Assembly (NCBI RefSeq): GCF_017488845.2 | Contig: NZ_CP083373.1 | Location: forward strand, 124,001 to 188,000 | Direction of reading: 5' to 3' | Length of the DNA stretch: 64,000 bases | DNA from: Ensifer canadensis | GTDB lineage: Bacteria > Pseudomonadota > Alphaproteobacteria > Rhizobiales > Rhizobiaceae | Shown: piece after piece, positions 43,968 to 52,615 of the stretch | How positions within the stretch are numbered: position 1 is the first letter of the stretch | Layout of the letters: each line of letters begins with the position of its first letter | The notes under the pieces: generated by a model | Databases searched by the model: none | Told to the model about the DNA's origin: nothing | The model's input: only the letters and a program-made list of their open reading frames with translations | Program-made: the position numbers and the translations under genes

Positions 43968-44335
43968 CGCAGCGCCCTCGCCCCTCAAAAAAAGCGGCCC
44001 CCGCTGTGGAGGCCGGAATCTATGCGTACCCAGTACCTAACTTTACAACGATTTTAGGTGTAGCGGAATACCGCATCTATCAGCCAAGCTTCACCGAAAG
44101 CTTATGAAGGGTTGAAATCCTGCGGACGGCAAAACTTCGTTGTGAGAAGCCAGTTACCTGATCCGTATTACGCCAGCAGTCCCGCAGCACTGTCCCACTC
44201 TCACGACCCCTTCCGCAGGTACCTATTTCAGTTCAAGCTGCTTACTGCACTTTCTCAACTCTCATATGTGAGAATTCCCATGCGCCAGCGGCTGCGCATA
44301 TTACACACACAGGTGCTAGCGACAGGGGGATACAT
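43968..44335. other. Intergenic region upstream of XRE copy 2
   Basis: Nearly 370 bases without a convincing gene. It starts with an A-rich tract and the CCCGCTGTGGAGGC motif also seen near 41063. No EcfG consensus precedes the XRE gene. Confidence 0.35.
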
Positions 44336-44695
44336 ATGGGTCGGACGACGGCAGATGCGGCGAAAGCGCTTTCCAGGCAGATGGGCCAGCGCATCAGGGC
44401 CATACGTATGATGCGAGGGTATTCCCAAGGGAAACTCGGAAGCTTGATCGGCCTGTCGTTTCAGCAGGTTCAGAAATACGAAAATGGGACAAATCGTGTC
44501 TCCATTCCAGTGCTGATGCAAATTTGCGAGGTGTTGGACGCACACCCAATGGATATCATCGGTGAAGGTCCGCAGGATGGACGGGACAAGAGAGTAAACG
44601 CTTTGCTGCAACGCCTTGAAGCCGCAGAAAGCAAGCTGAAGATTCTACAAAGCAAGCTGGCGCGGATGCAGAAAATATTCGCCGAACCGGATTGA
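44336..44695 (+). CDS. XRE-family HTH regulator (family A, copy 2)
   Basis: The 119-residue protein is about half identical to the copies at 35929 and 55753. It has 'MGQRIRAIRMMRGYSQGKLGSLIGLSFQQVQKYENGTNRVS' and a longer C-terminal helix, with 'KILQSKLARMQKIFAEPD' extended by about seven residues relative to the others. It probably binds DNA as a dimer. A GGGGG-rich ribosome binding site precedes ATG 44336. Confidence 0.9.
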   Translation: MGRTTADAAKALSRQMGQRIRAIRMMRGYSQGKLGSLIGLSFQQVQKYENGTNRVSIPVLMQICEVLDAHPMDIIGEGPQDGRDKRVNALLQRLEAAESKLKILQSKLARMQKIFAEPD

Positions 44696-44908
44696 TGCGG
44701 AGGACAATCACCCGTCCCTATAATCAGAGAGACATCTCAGGTGGGGTCGCAAGAATTATTATCCGGCAACTTGCGTAAGGCGATCGCAAAGAAAATGCGG
44801 CCGCCGAGCGGAGGGCCTCGGAAGCCGCAATGGGAATTGCCTTCAACACCTCAAGGATACACCCGCATTCGCTCTGATGCGAGACAATTTGCCTGCACTC
44901 CGTTGTTG

Positions 44909-45180
44909 TCAAACCTTCCCAATGATTACCAACACGATGCGTCGAATGGCTTCGGCAAAACTCACGCCAAGCGCCATCGCTGCAATGCCGGCGACCCCGA
45001 GTGCGCCGATGCCCATCAGCTTCCAACGCTTTACGTCATCGGTGACCGGTTTCATCTCCGCGCGTCCGCGCCGATCGACGCTACCGACGCCTCGACATCA
45101 CCGACCCGGTCGACCAGCTGATCCATACGGGTGTGAACGCCGGCCCGGCTCGCTGCAGCCTTGTCTTCAGATCTTACTGC
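44909..45180 (-). pseudogene. DUF1515-type phage-associated membrane protein, frameshifted
   Basis: Leftward reading gives 'RSEDKAAASRAGVHTRMDQLVDRVGDVEASVASIGAD' and, after a one-base deletion near 45055, 'EMKPVTDDVKRWKLMGIGALGVAGIAAMALG', ending at 44909. This is the DUF1515 family: a coiled coil and one membrane helix, encoded beside endolysins in rhizobial prophages. With one base restored the frame runs through. Confidence 0.7.
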
Positions 45181-45401
45181 CCCTCCTCTAATGTCTGATC
45201 GAATCTTGCCTTCCCATGCCTCACGCATTCCGCATTGGTCCAGACGCCGCCGGCGCAAAGGCCGACGACGGTCCGGTCTACCATTCGCTGATCTGCCGGC
45301 GTCGCCCCGCGCGCGCTGACCAGGTCAGTTCCGACGACCCGCCGCAGGCCGTCGACACTTGCTGGCTGCGAAGTCCCACAGCCCGTCAGGACAAGTGTCA
45401 T
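45174..45401 (-). CDS. Small putative lipoprotein of a phage lysis cassette (75 aa)
   Basis: The protein begins 'MTLVLTGCGTSQPASVDGL', a lipobox-like LTGC very close to the start, so the true N-terminus may have been lost through a frameshift. The rest ('VDRTVVGLCAGGVWTNAECVRHG') has two more cysteines. Its place between an endolysin and a DUF1515 gene is that of a spanin-like (Rz1-type) lipoprotein, but this is inference. Confidence 0.45.
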   Translation of the reverse strand: MTLVLTGCGTSQPASVDGLRRVVGTDLVSARGATPADQRMVDRTVVGLCAGGVWTNAECVRHGKARFDQTLEEGQ

Positions 45402-45403
45402 AG

Positions 45404-45911
45404 TCAGAGCGGCATCGACCGCGGAATGTGCCGCCGCATTGCTTTGCCTCTCGAATGCGTTGGTGACTGATCGTGCGCCATCCTCCTGGAGACGAACTCT
45501 CCCTTAGCCCAAAGACCAGCCTCAGCCGCCCGCCGGTTGACGAGACCCTTCACCCACTTCATCAGCTCGGCCGGCACGGCGTCGTGGTCGCCTTTGTCCA
45601 GTTTCTTCAGCAGCGTCGACTTGCCGAGCGAGCCTGTGTTGAAATCAGAGGACACGAGCACGGCGTGCTGATTGCCGGTCAACGGTACCTTGACGAGGCG
45701 CGCAACTCGCTCCTCAAACATGGGCGAGGCCGGCGCGCAGGATCTCTTCGGCGCGTGCCTCGGTGATCACCATCGTGGGCCTCACCTCTGCCGCGCTGGT
45801 GTGGCCATATCCGATGGTCCAAATTCCGCCTACGTCGCGATAGGCCTTCGTCTTCAGGCCTTCCCACTGCTTGACGAGCGCAAGGCCCGCCGCCTTGATG
45901 CGTCGGTTCAT
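45404..45911 (-). pseudogene. Phage-type GH24 endolysin (lysozyme), frameshifted
   Basis: The first part (from ATG 45911) reads 'ALVKQWEGLKTKAYRDVGGIWTIGYGHT', giving the catalytic Glu and the T4-lysozyme-like motif. The second part, in another frame from about 45721, reads 'FEERVARLVKVPLTGNQHAVLVSSDFNTGSLGKSTLLKKLDKGDHDAV' and 'LVNRRAAEAGLW'. A single-base change near 45715-45722 splits the gene. It would have cut the peptidoglycan sugar chain at phage lysis. Confidence 0.8.
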
Positions 45912-45986
45912 GGTGTTAACCTCTTTTGTTTTCAGGGAAACATGCGATAGTTGATAGGCGGGAAGGCACGGTCAGGAGAGACCGTT

Positions 45987-46247
45987 ATGAACCTTGAAAG
46001 GATCGGTAGATCCCGTCTGAAATTGAAGCTTCCAGCGTTGCGAGCGTTGATTGATGCGCAGCAGAGCCGGGCCTTTCGTGCGTTATGTGAAGAATACGCC
46101 CTCGCCGCCATGGCTATAGATGAATTGACCGCTGCGGTCAGTCATGACCCCGTCGATCTCGACGGTTTGGAAGCCGTCTGCACTGAAATCGAAAGCGAGG
46201 TCGATCGACTGCTGCGAACATTTAACGCGAGCAAGATCTGGCGGTAG
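45987..46247 (+). CDS. Family D small protein, copy 2 (86 aa)
   Basis: 'MNLERIGRSRLKLKLPALRAL', 'FRALCEEYALAAMAIDEL' and 'LEAVCTEIESEVDRLLR' follow the family D pattern. AGGAG precedes ATG 45987. It is the first of three tandem family D units (45987-47016), of which the next two are frameshifted. Confidence 0.7.
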   Translation: MNLERIGRSRLKLKLPALRALIDAQQSRAFRALCEEYALAAMAIDELTAAVSHDPVDLDGLEAVCTEIESEVDRLLRTFNASKIWR

Positions 46248-46256
46248 TTTATAGCA

Positions 46257-46567
46257 ATGTCCTTGATGGGAATCGCCAGATCAGGGCTGGCCATGTGTAG
46301 GAAGAGCACGGCTCCGGCTCGCTCTCCCAGCCTATCGTGAAAAGCTACAGTCGATCCACACCGTGGTTCCTCAATCTCTGCGAGTTCTATGCCGCGTCGG
46401 TTTTTATGATAGCCGATATACGCAAGGAATATCCTGTTCGAGCTGAGCTGCTGGCCGAATACGAGACCATGTGCCGCGCAAGGGAGGCCGACGCTGTTGC
46501 CATGATGAATGGCGGAAAGAACGCGAGGTGGCGGCGGGCCGCCAGCCATCCTGATGCTTGCGCATAA
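46257..46567 (+). pseudogene. Family D gene, copy 3, frameshifted
   Basis: The start 'MSLMGIARSGLAM' is in one frame and stops at about 46340. The rest of the family ('FLNLCEFYAASVFMIADIRKEYPVRAELLAEYETMCRAREADAVAMM') continues in another frame from about 46368. One indel near 46340 accounts for this. It directly follows copy 2. Confidence 0.7.
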
Positions 46568-46672
46568 TCACCTTGCCCTGTCGGCTTGACGGCAAGATCT
46601 CTCGCAATTGAAATTTTGGTTTAACCCTTCCTTGGTGACGCCATCTTAGATTGCACCGAAAGGGAGAGGAAA

Positions 46673-47016
46673 ATGCAGAACCTTAGCGAATTAGGACGTC
46701 GCCGTCTGTGGGCGAGACTGCCGAAGTTTCGACGCGCGCTCGAAATTGGGACCGTTCGGCGGAGCTGAATGACCTTTTTGAGGCGTATGCACTCGCAGCC
46801 GAACGGTTGGCCGAACTGCGAGAGCCAGAGCAGCCAGACCAAAGTCTTCTATTCGAGTACGAGGTGGCAAGCAGAGGGATCGAAGAGGAGGTAACCCGGC
46901 GTCTGACTGAGATCCACGGCGATCCGGTCAACAACTCCCTGTCTGCCACATCCCATGAAAGTGGCCTTCTTCGAAGTCGCATACGGATTCGAGCTAGCTG
47001 GCAATCTTCATACTGA
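46673..47016 (+). pseudogene. Family D gene, copy 4, frameshifted
   Basis: ATG 46673 has GGGAGAGG upstream and starts 'MQNLSELGRRRLWARLPKFRRALEIG', then stops at 46768. A shifted frame continues with 'DRSAELNDLFEAYALAAERLAELREPEQPDQSLLFEYEVASRGIEEEVTRRL'. A single indel near 46750 breaks the gene. The frame then runs on past the family's usual end to 47016. Confidence 0.7.
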
Positions 47017-47309
47017 GAGGTCCTGTTCGAAGCACGCGGCGCAGGTTGTGACGAGAGCGCTGAGACGTAAAAGGCCCCTTCTCCTACGAATAGGACAAGA
47101 GGCCCCGTCTGAGCGTTCGAATTCACAGACACTTGCATTGTATGCCCCGCTTCAGGCGGAGCGCAAGCCGAGCTTTTCAGCGCCTCCAATTTATCCGCCA
47201 ACATTGTGCCAGCACGGACGGTAGGCTGTCGCTGACGATGCTGGTCACAGTTTCGTGGGTGTGCAACTGCGGGCTCTGCTCAGAACCCATCTGAAACGGG
47301 CTGTGAGAC

Positions 47310-47510
47310 TCAACGGCTGAGCAAAACCGAGAGGCGAATGCGGACACTGGCGACATGGTTCGCGTCGTGTCGATCCAGGACCAGTGCTTCGTTGAGCATG
47401 TTGGCCAGGTTGGTGAGCCCATGAGCGTGCCACTCATTTTCTTCCAACAGCATGTTCTGGCGTTTGAGCAAGTTGACGAGGAGGACATTCTTATGCCTCC
47501 AACCTATCAC
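47310..47510 (-). CDS. Small helical hypothetical protein (66 aa)
   Basis: The sequence 'LLKRQNMLLEENEWHAHGLTNLANMLNEALVLDRHD' resembles a compact coiled-coil helix and has low codon-frame ambiguity. No family is known to me. No clear ribosome binding site is seen. It lies downstream of the PEBP gene in the same direction, 19 bases beyond it. Confidence 0.4.
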   Translation of the reverse strand: MIGWRHKNVLLVNLLKRQNMLLEENEWHAHGLTNLANMLNEALVLDRHDANHVASVRIRLSVLLSR

Positions 47511-47528
47511 TTCGAAACCGGGGCTTGC

Positions 47529-47993
47529 TCACGCCTGTTCGTAGGTACCGGTCAGAGTTGCTTGGGAAAGGATGTGTTTTTGAGCCATGTTCCACATCGC
47601 CTCGATACCCGCCACGGCAGGCACTGCCAAACTTGGAACTTCGAGAGCCGCGAGGCAGAACCTGTAGCGGTGGGGGCCGTGACCCTTTGGGGGCTCGGGA
47701 CCGTCATAACGGGAATTGCCGAAATCATTTCGACAAAAACTCGGGCCACCGCCAGGTGCGGTGTCGGAACTTTGCGGTAGTTCACTCCAGTCGCGGGGTA
47801 TGTTGAAAACACCGCAGTGCCGGAACACGCCTCGTGGTGCGTCCGGATCTTCGACGATCAACGCGAAGCTTTTGACACCCTCCGGAGCGCCGGTCCACTT
47901 GAGCGCCGGCATAAGGTTTTCACCCATACGGGTATATGTTTCAGGTATCAACTCGCCGTCCGCAAAAGCGGGGCTTATCAGTGTCATGGTCAT
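47529..47993 (-). CDS. YbhB/YbcL-type PEBP-family protein
   Basis: The 154-residue protein has 'MTMTLISPAFADGELIPETYT', 'MPALKWTGAPEGVKSFALIVEDPDAP' and 'FRHCGVFNIPRDW', the standard bacterial PEBP signature with its Asp-Pro-Asp and His ligand-binding residues. Members are cytoplasmic or periplasmic proteins of unknown physiological ligand. ATG 47993 has GGAG seven bases before it. An EcfG-type promoter lies 47 bases upstream. A second PEBP domain is fused to the sugar dehydrogenase at 6042-7853. Confidence 0.9.
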   Translation of the reverse strand: MTMTLISPAFADGELIPETYTRMGENLMPALKWTGAPEGVKSFALIVEDPDAPRGVFRHCGVFNIPRDWSELPQSSDTAPGGGPSFCRNDFGNSRYDGPEPPKGHGPHRYRFCLAALEVPSLAVPAVAGIEAMWNMAQKHILSQATLTGTYEQA

Positions 47994-48039
47994 CTGAAAT
48001 CTCCGGTGGCTTGAGGCTCCATTAGGGCGGCTTCCCCCA

Positions 48040-48064
48040 AACCTCAGACTTCCTCCATGGTTCC
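48040..48064 (-). promoter_or_regulatory. EcfG-type promoter (minus strand), GGAAC-N16-GGTT
   Basis: Read leftward, GGAAC is at 48064-48060 and GGTT at 48043-48040, 16 bases apart; the PEBP gene begins at 47993. Confidence 0.65.
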
Positions 48065-48267
48065 AACTCCGCCGGCTGCGATTCTGGGAACATCTGGCGC
48101 GGCAGCTAGTTTGAGCGGCGATGGTCAGGTAACCTGTAAACAAGAAAGATAATCAGACTATTCAGCCCGAACCTGGTGAAGGTCTCCCTGAGGGGCCGGT
48201 GACGTTCCGAACCAATTTCCGTTCGACAGATGAGGCACTTGCGGCGTTGCGCGAACTTCCGGCCCGA

Positions 48268-48675
48268 TCATCGGTGAACGTTCTTATTCCCCGGCAGGGA
48301 TTTTTTCTCCAATCCATCCAGAATCACTGCCAGGCCATGATCGAACGTTGCGTCAGGGGCCAGCCTCGTCGAGGATGTCCATCGCGACCGAAGCAGCGGA
48401 CACATCGCCATCGAACTGATGACGCCGTCACGCTCGCCATCGTCCTTCTCCCTGGCCTGTTGCTCCAAAACCGCCCCAACGGTGAAGTAACTGATCGTCA
48501 TCAAGGCATGGGCCGCATCGCTGGCCGAGAAGCCGGCGTCGCACAGGAGCGAAGCTGCGCCTCGGCCGCTCCCAATTGCGGCGCGCTTGGCCGGGTGCCG
48601 GCATGAATGCGCGCGCCGTCGCGATAAGCCAGTAGCGCCAGCCGGAAGTGGGCATGGGACAGCAATCCTGAGCAA
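48268..48675 (-). pseudogene. C-terminal remnant of a TetR-class repressor
   Basis: Leftward reading in two frames gives 'LLSHAHFRLALLAYRDGARIHAGTRP' and then 'LCDAGFSASDAAHALMTISYFTVGAVLEQQ', ending 'FDHGLAVILDGLEKK'. This is the ligand-binding TetR_C domain, with the 'HRDGA..H.GTRP', 'HFTLG.VLE' and 'LELI..GLE' landmarks of class B TetR. The DNA-binding domain is gone and there is a frameshift. No tetA pump is seen nearby. Confidence 0.7.
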
Positions 48676-48864
48676 GCTGGGCGTTTATATTAGCGATATC
48701 GGAACTATGTACGATTATCTGTGTTAACGAAGGTAATCAAATCGCGCACTCTGGTCTCAGCCTTTGCTAGGACGTTTTCTCACCGTGATTGAAGGCTAAC
48801 CGCGCTTAGGATGAAGAGCGGATTGTCTGCCGATTCCGAGTGCGCCCGAATTGGGAGGCCCATG

Positions 48865-49065
48865 ATGCGAGGTGATAATACCAGCCATCAAAATAGCAAG
48901 CTCGTCGGTCCCTGGTCCGATCGCTACGATCTGGAAGAGTTCATCGCTGCCTATCACCTGACACCGCTCGCCGCCCGTGAAATCTTCGTGAAATTCGGTC
49001 CCCAAAAAGCTGAACTCGACCGGAAAATGAAGGAACTTGGAGTCCCCGCCAACTCGGGCCACTAG
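48865..49065 (+). CDS. Family B small protein, copy 3 (66 aa)
   Basis: The core 'WSDRYDLEEFIAAYHLTPLAAREIFVKFGPQKAELDRKMKEL' matches the family B copies at 41591 and 23189. GGGAGG lies just upstream; ATG 48865 gives the better spacing over ATG 48862. Function unknown. Confidence 0.65.
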   Translation: MRGDNTSHQNSKLVGPWSDRYDLEEFIAAYHLTPLAAREIFVKFGPQKAELDRKMKELGVPANSGH

Positions 49066-49197
49066 CCAACGCGCTTAGAACATCCGAACAATCGCCATGT
49101 GAGTGTTGGAGTTGTGTTGAGGCAGGCCCCACAGGAAGCCCAGGCGGTGGTGCGTACGCACCAGAAGATGACCAGCCCTCGTTGCTACGCTCAGATT

Positions 49198-49500
49198 TTA
49201 GCCTGTACTCCGGTGATTTCGCTCACGTGTGGGCGGGAACGGAATGATTCTGGCCCCGAACTTGAGCGGCGAACAGCGATTTGACGCGATAAGGCGGTCG
49301 AGGCGGTCCTCGATGAGGTAGTGGACCACACAACGTATATCTGCTTGCTTCAGCGCAGGGAAACAGGGGGTCGCTTCAACGACCAGCATGTCGAAGATCG
49401 TTTTACCGTCGTAATTAGAGTGGAGCAATGTTGTCAGCCTTTGAGCGAGCCACCCCATGGCTTCGTCTACGCAGACAGCCACATCATGGGTCGGTTGCAT
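49198..49500 (-). CDS. Uncertain hypothetical protein (100 aa)
   Basis: A frame with 'EAMGWLAQRLTTLLHSNYDGKTIFDMLVVEATPCFPALKQADIRCVVHYLIEDRLDRL' could be a small soluble protein, but the ribosome binding site is poor and no family is recognised. It may be chance. Confidence 0.25.
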   Translation of the reverse strand: MQPTHDVAVCVDEAMGWLAQRLTTLLHSNYDGKTIFDMLVVEATPCFPALKQADIRCVVHYLIEDRLDRLIASNRCSPLKFGARIIPFPPTRERNHRSTG

Positions 49501-49808
49501 AGTTGGTTCTTTCCCAAGATAGTGTCACTGACCTTTCTTAGCCCTCCGATCCTCCAATCCGGTGAAAACGGGAACGGCAATTTTATGAAAATGCGCCTCT
49601 CTTCTGACGGCGACAGCTTGGCAAACGCTATTCGACTCCGAGCAACCCTTCTCCAGAGATCGGATCGCACTGCTATGGGAATCAAATGCAGTTGCACTCC
49701 CGCCCGTGATTGCTGCGCCAGGATAGTAGGATGAGAGAGGATTGCCGCCTTCCTCCTTCAGCGGTAAGATCGTGATCGAGAAGTTTAGCCATTCAAAAGG
49801 ACCATTTC
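49501..49808. other. Upstream region of the cold-shock gene
   Basis: About 300 bases without a clear gene. Cold-shock genes often have a long 5' leader, which could lie here, but no specific structure was identified. Confidence 0.35.
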
Positions 49809-50012
49809 ATGCCGACCGGTACTGTTAAATTTTTCAATCAAGACAAAGGATTTGGTTTCATCTCGCCTGACAATGGCGGCACGGATGTTTTCGTGCATGT
49901 TTCGGCGCTTTCAACGGGGGACCTGCTGCGCGAGGGCCAGAAGGTCAGCTATGAATTGGGTCAGGACAGAAAGACTGGAAAGTCGAAGGCGGAGAACGTA
50001 AGCCCGCTTTGA
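49809..50012 (+). CDS. Cold-shock-domain protein (CspA family)
   Basis: The 67-residue OB-fold protein has both RNA-binding motifs: RNP1 'KGFGFISP' (14-21) and RNP2 'VFVHVSAL' (about 28-35). It ends '[11 protein letters not shown]', typical of rhizobial Csp. It binds single-stranded RNA and DNA and relieves secondary structure at low temperature or in stationary phase. AAAGGA precedes ATG 49809. Confidence 0.95.
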   Translation: MPTGTVKFFNQDKGFGFISPDNGGTDVFVHVSALSTGDLLREGQKVSYELGQDRKTGKSKAENVSPL

Positions 50013-50172
50013 ACCATATTGTAGCTAGCGACGCTTTCTTAAGCGTGTGACCGCAGTAAGAGCTCGGCGAGGATCGCGATTCCGTTCTGCGCTAAGCCTC
50101 GCGAGCTCGATTACCGCCGTCCTGCCGTAACGCAGCGCTTCCTGAACATGGTGGCCAGGGCGAGGCCTGCCA

Positions 50173-50325
50173 GTAGCAACGGCTTACATCATCTGGACCG
50201 ACCTGGGAGCGGTTGGCGTCGCGATTCTCGGGATGATTGTTCGGCCAGCGAGTGAATCGCCTTCTGCTTCCATCAGTTTGATCGTCGTTGGGGTCGTCGG
50301 GGCGAGGTTATTCGTCTCGGCGTGA
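50173..50325 (+). pseudogene. C-terminal remnant of an SMR-family multidrug exporter
   Basis: Fifty codons read 'VATAYIIWTDLGAVGVAILG' and then 'SISLIVVGVVGARLFVSA' with a stop. They match the last two membrane helices of EmrE/SugE-type small multidrug resistance proteins ('iaYavWtGiGav...lgi.l...ep...r.isi.lIv.Gvv.lkl'). The first two helices and the start are missing. Confidence 0.7.
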
Positions 50326-50369
50326 ACTGGCCGCCTTCAATGATATCCGTGCTCGGCCCGTTTGAGTAG

Positions 50370-50394
50370 GGAACCAGAGGTCACGATTGGCGTT
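50370..50394 (+). promoter_or_regulatory. EcfG promoter, perfect GGAAC-N16-CGTT
   Basis: GGAAC at 50370-50374 and CGTT at 50391-50394 have 16-base spacing. The start codon 50418 lies 24 bases on, with AGGAGGAGG in between. Confidence 0.78.
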
Positions 50395-50417
50395 TGGGAT
50401 TCAGCAAGGAGGAGGAC

Positions 50418-50780
50418 ATGGCGAAGATGAAAATCCCCAAGAAGGTCGCAGGCTATAAAGTGCCAAGGACCATTCGCAAGAATGCTCTTTTAAAAACCCT
50501 GCTGGCGAGCAATGCGGGGCGAGATGTACTTGCCAAGGCGTTGATCGCGGGTGCGGGTGCGGCTGCAGCCATCATGGTTGAGGAAAAGGACGAGATTTCG
50601 GACGCGGCCAAATCCGGAAAACGAAGGGGTCGCAGGGCTCTCGGGCTGCTTGGCCGGGCATTCCAGCAGGGATCAGATGCCGCGCTAGATGTTGTGCGGG
50701 AAACCGCAATGGCCGCGATCCCAAAAAAATACCGAAAGGCGAAGCGCGAAAACCCTCGCAAGGGCGTCGTCGTCCACTAG
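50418..50780 (+). CDS. Lys/Ala-rich stress protein with a short hydrophobic segment (120 aa)
   Basis: ATG 50418 follows an ideal AGGAGG. The basic N-terminus 'MAKMKIPKKVAGYKVPRTIRKNALLKTLL' leads to 'GRDVLAKALIAGAGAAAAIMVEEKDE', a short alanine-rich hydrophobic stretch, and a basic C-terminus. Such proteins are widespread small hypothetical members of rhizobial stress regulons. It may associate with the membrane or nucleic acid. A perfect EcfG promoter supports general-stress control. Confidence 0.75.
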   Translation: MAKMKIPKKVAGYKVPRTIRKNALLKTLLASNAGRDVLAKALIAGAGAAAAIMVEEKDEISDAAKSGKRRGRRALGLLGRAFQQGSDAALDVVRETAMAAIPKKYRKAKRENPRKGVVVH

Positions 50781-50806
50781 CGACAGCGCCGCCCCATTCC
50801 AGCCGG

Positions 50807-51016
50807 TTGGAACGGTTCGCTCGAAGCCGCACGGGCAAGGGGTTGGTCAAGCAGGCCAAAGCTGCCGCGGCGGCTAAAATTGTCAAAAAGCTGGTTCGTG
50901 AACATCCGTTGATAGCCGCTGATCTCGTGGTTGCTGGCCTCTCTCGCGCAGCGCGGGTCGGAATTGAAGAAGCCTGGGAAAGCGTAAAACCCGGACGACC
51001 GGCTGGCCGCAAATAG
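50807..51016 (+). CDS. Small basic helical protein (69 aa)
   Basis: The protein 'MERFARSRTGKGLVKQAKAAAAAKIVKKLVREHPLIAADLVVAGLSRAARVG' is Ala/Lys-rich and may pair with the preceding gene, 26 bases upstream, in one transcript. The start would be TTG 50807 with no obvious ribosome binding site, so expression may depend on coupling. Confidence 0.5.
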   Translation: MERFARSRTGKGLVKQAKAAAAAKIVKKLVREHPLIAADLVVAGLSRAARVGIEEAWESVKPGRPAGRK

Positions 51017-51075
51017 CATGATGACGAGGTGGGCGTCAGGCCGTCCAGTCAACATAGAAGCGTCGGTAACGAAAT

Positions 51076-51503
51076 ATGCCTCATTGTGTATTTGCTTTCG
51101 GCACCCTGAAGAAGGGCTTTCCATTTCATGAAAAGGGCGGTCTTTCCCAGGCGGAGTTTCTTGGTGCCCACAGAACCCGAGCGTGCTTTCCGCTTGTCAT
51201 CGCAGGACCAAGGTTTGCGCCGATGATGTTCAACGAACCAGGGACGGGCATCGCGTACGCGGTGAATTGTACCGCGTTGACGACCGGAGCCTGGAAGTCC
51301 TCGATCGATTAGAGTCAATTGGTAAGCCCGGCAATTTCCGATTCCTCATTGAAGTTGAGCCGGACAAGGGCGGAATTCACTCTTGGGCTCTCGCCTATAT
51401 GAAGACCCGTAGCCTCGCCGCTCCTCTTCACTCGAACTACCTTGAGGTCTACGAAGACCGACGCTTTACTTGTCCGGAAGGAACACGGTTAGCGGGCTTG
51501 TGA
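51076..51503 (+). pseudogene. Gamma-glutamylcyclotransferase-like (AIG2/GGCT) protein, frameshifted
   Basis: The first half from ATG 51076 reads 'VFAFGTLKKGFPFHEKGGLSQAEFLGAHRT'. After a shift near 51250 the second half reads 'GELYRVDDRSLEVLDRLESIGKPGNFRF', ending at 51503. Together they give a complete GGCT fold with the 'YGTLK' loop and the cyclotransferase-like 'LD.LE' segment. One base lost or gained separates the halves. Confidence 0.75.
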
Positions 51504-51845
51504 AATGCATCAGCGTTTAGAAAAAGCTTCGCGCTTCTTTGGCGCGATCACCGCTGGGATTGTGGGGGAGCCATGTTGGATCAATTATGACCACAATGGC
51601 GATTGCAGAAAAGCGATTGGAAGTCAGCTAGCCGTTTGGATTGGGTATCAGCGGCACTAGGTCAGGTTCGCCAGCGTCCCTCCACCTTCTCCAAAATACC
51701 TGGCGTCGAGAGATCTTTGCGCCGATTGCGGGACGTCCATTCCAAGGGACAGGTAGATCAACCAACTCTGGCCAATTGGAAGCGTTCTCTCGTGGCTGCT
51801 GATGGAACGAGGCTTGGGCGAGTATGCTCGCCCAAGCCTTGCGAT
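51504..51845. other. Intergenic region with a 13-bp inverted repeat (51810-51839)
   Basis: No gene is seen. The arms 51810-51822 and 51827-51839 are perfectly complementary with a TATG loop and lie seven bases beyond the end of the GNAT remnant, so they may be its terminator, although no T-run follows. Confidence 0.55.
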
Positions 51846-52238
51846 TTAGAAATCATAACGCATTACGATTTCGCCATCGATGGTCTCCCCGGTGACCTAA
51901 AAACCGGCGTTCTCGTAGAGACGACGTGCGCGCTCGTTTTCGGGTTTTACACCGAGAACAATGCATGAGCAGTCAGGCAACTCCGCGAGCTTTTGGATGA
52001 TTCTGGACAGGGCAGCACGGCCATATCCCATACCCTGAAAACGCGCGTCGATCATGAGGCGATAGACCCAGTAATTGCCGTCTTCTTCATCCAGAGCGTA
52101 CATGGCAAACCCGACCGGCTCACCATGTGCCCGGATGACCAACGGCGTGCAAGCGGGGTTTTCGTCGGCTTCTTCCAACGAATCGGCGTTGCTTGCCACA
52201 TAGGAAAGTTGGTGAGAATGCGGCTGTAAGGGCACCAC
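51846..52238 (-). pseudogene. GNAT-family acetyltransferase with a premature amber stop
   Basis: Leftward reading gives 'VIRAHGEPVGFAMYALDEEDGNYWVYRLMIDARFQGMGYGRAAL', containing the acetyl-CoA loop Q-x-x-G-Y-G-R-A, then 'ENAGF', a TAG (51897-51899), and in the same frame 'VTGETIDGEIVMRYDF' to a stop at 51846. The tail is what the family has after 'GF', so the amber codon is a point mutation. The N-terminus is also short by about 30 residues and only GTG starts are available. Confidence 0.75.
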
Positions 52239-52615
52239 GCAGGTGTGATCTTCCGGCTTGCGCAGCCGTCAGCCTCGGTAATTTCGGGGGCTTTGCCAAA
52301 TACGCGGTGCAGATGATGTGCTCGCTTTGAGAAGCCTAGTGCAAAGAGCCTAGCTCGGAACCAGCGAGCGCTGTTGTTTTGTTTGATTTAAGCATTGGCC
52401 CGCCTCCTCTGGTTGCTCTTTGAAAAAGCACACGTAAATCGGTTCTTGCGCGGACAGCAAGCTCATTAAACACCGCCGCCGATAACCCAAGCTGCGATCC
52501 GCAGGCAAGAACGGGATCGACGCGGCGGCTGAAAATAAGCGATCCCACCGGGTATGCCCTGATTTCTACGAGCCGAACCAGTGGAACTTCCATCCGTTTT
52601 CGGTGTTCTTCGGGA
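52239..52615. other. Intergenic region upstream of the family B-like gene
   Basis: About 375 bases. A leftward frame (52336-52668) is open but unknown. A GGAAC-N16-TGTT sequence (52583-52607) lies only nine bases before ATG 52616, too close for a normal leader. Confidence 0.3.

Noticed and set aside
52583..52607. GGAAC-N16-TGTT just before the gene at 52616
   Set aside because: Only nine bases separate it from the start codon, leaving no room for a ribosome binding site; probably chance.
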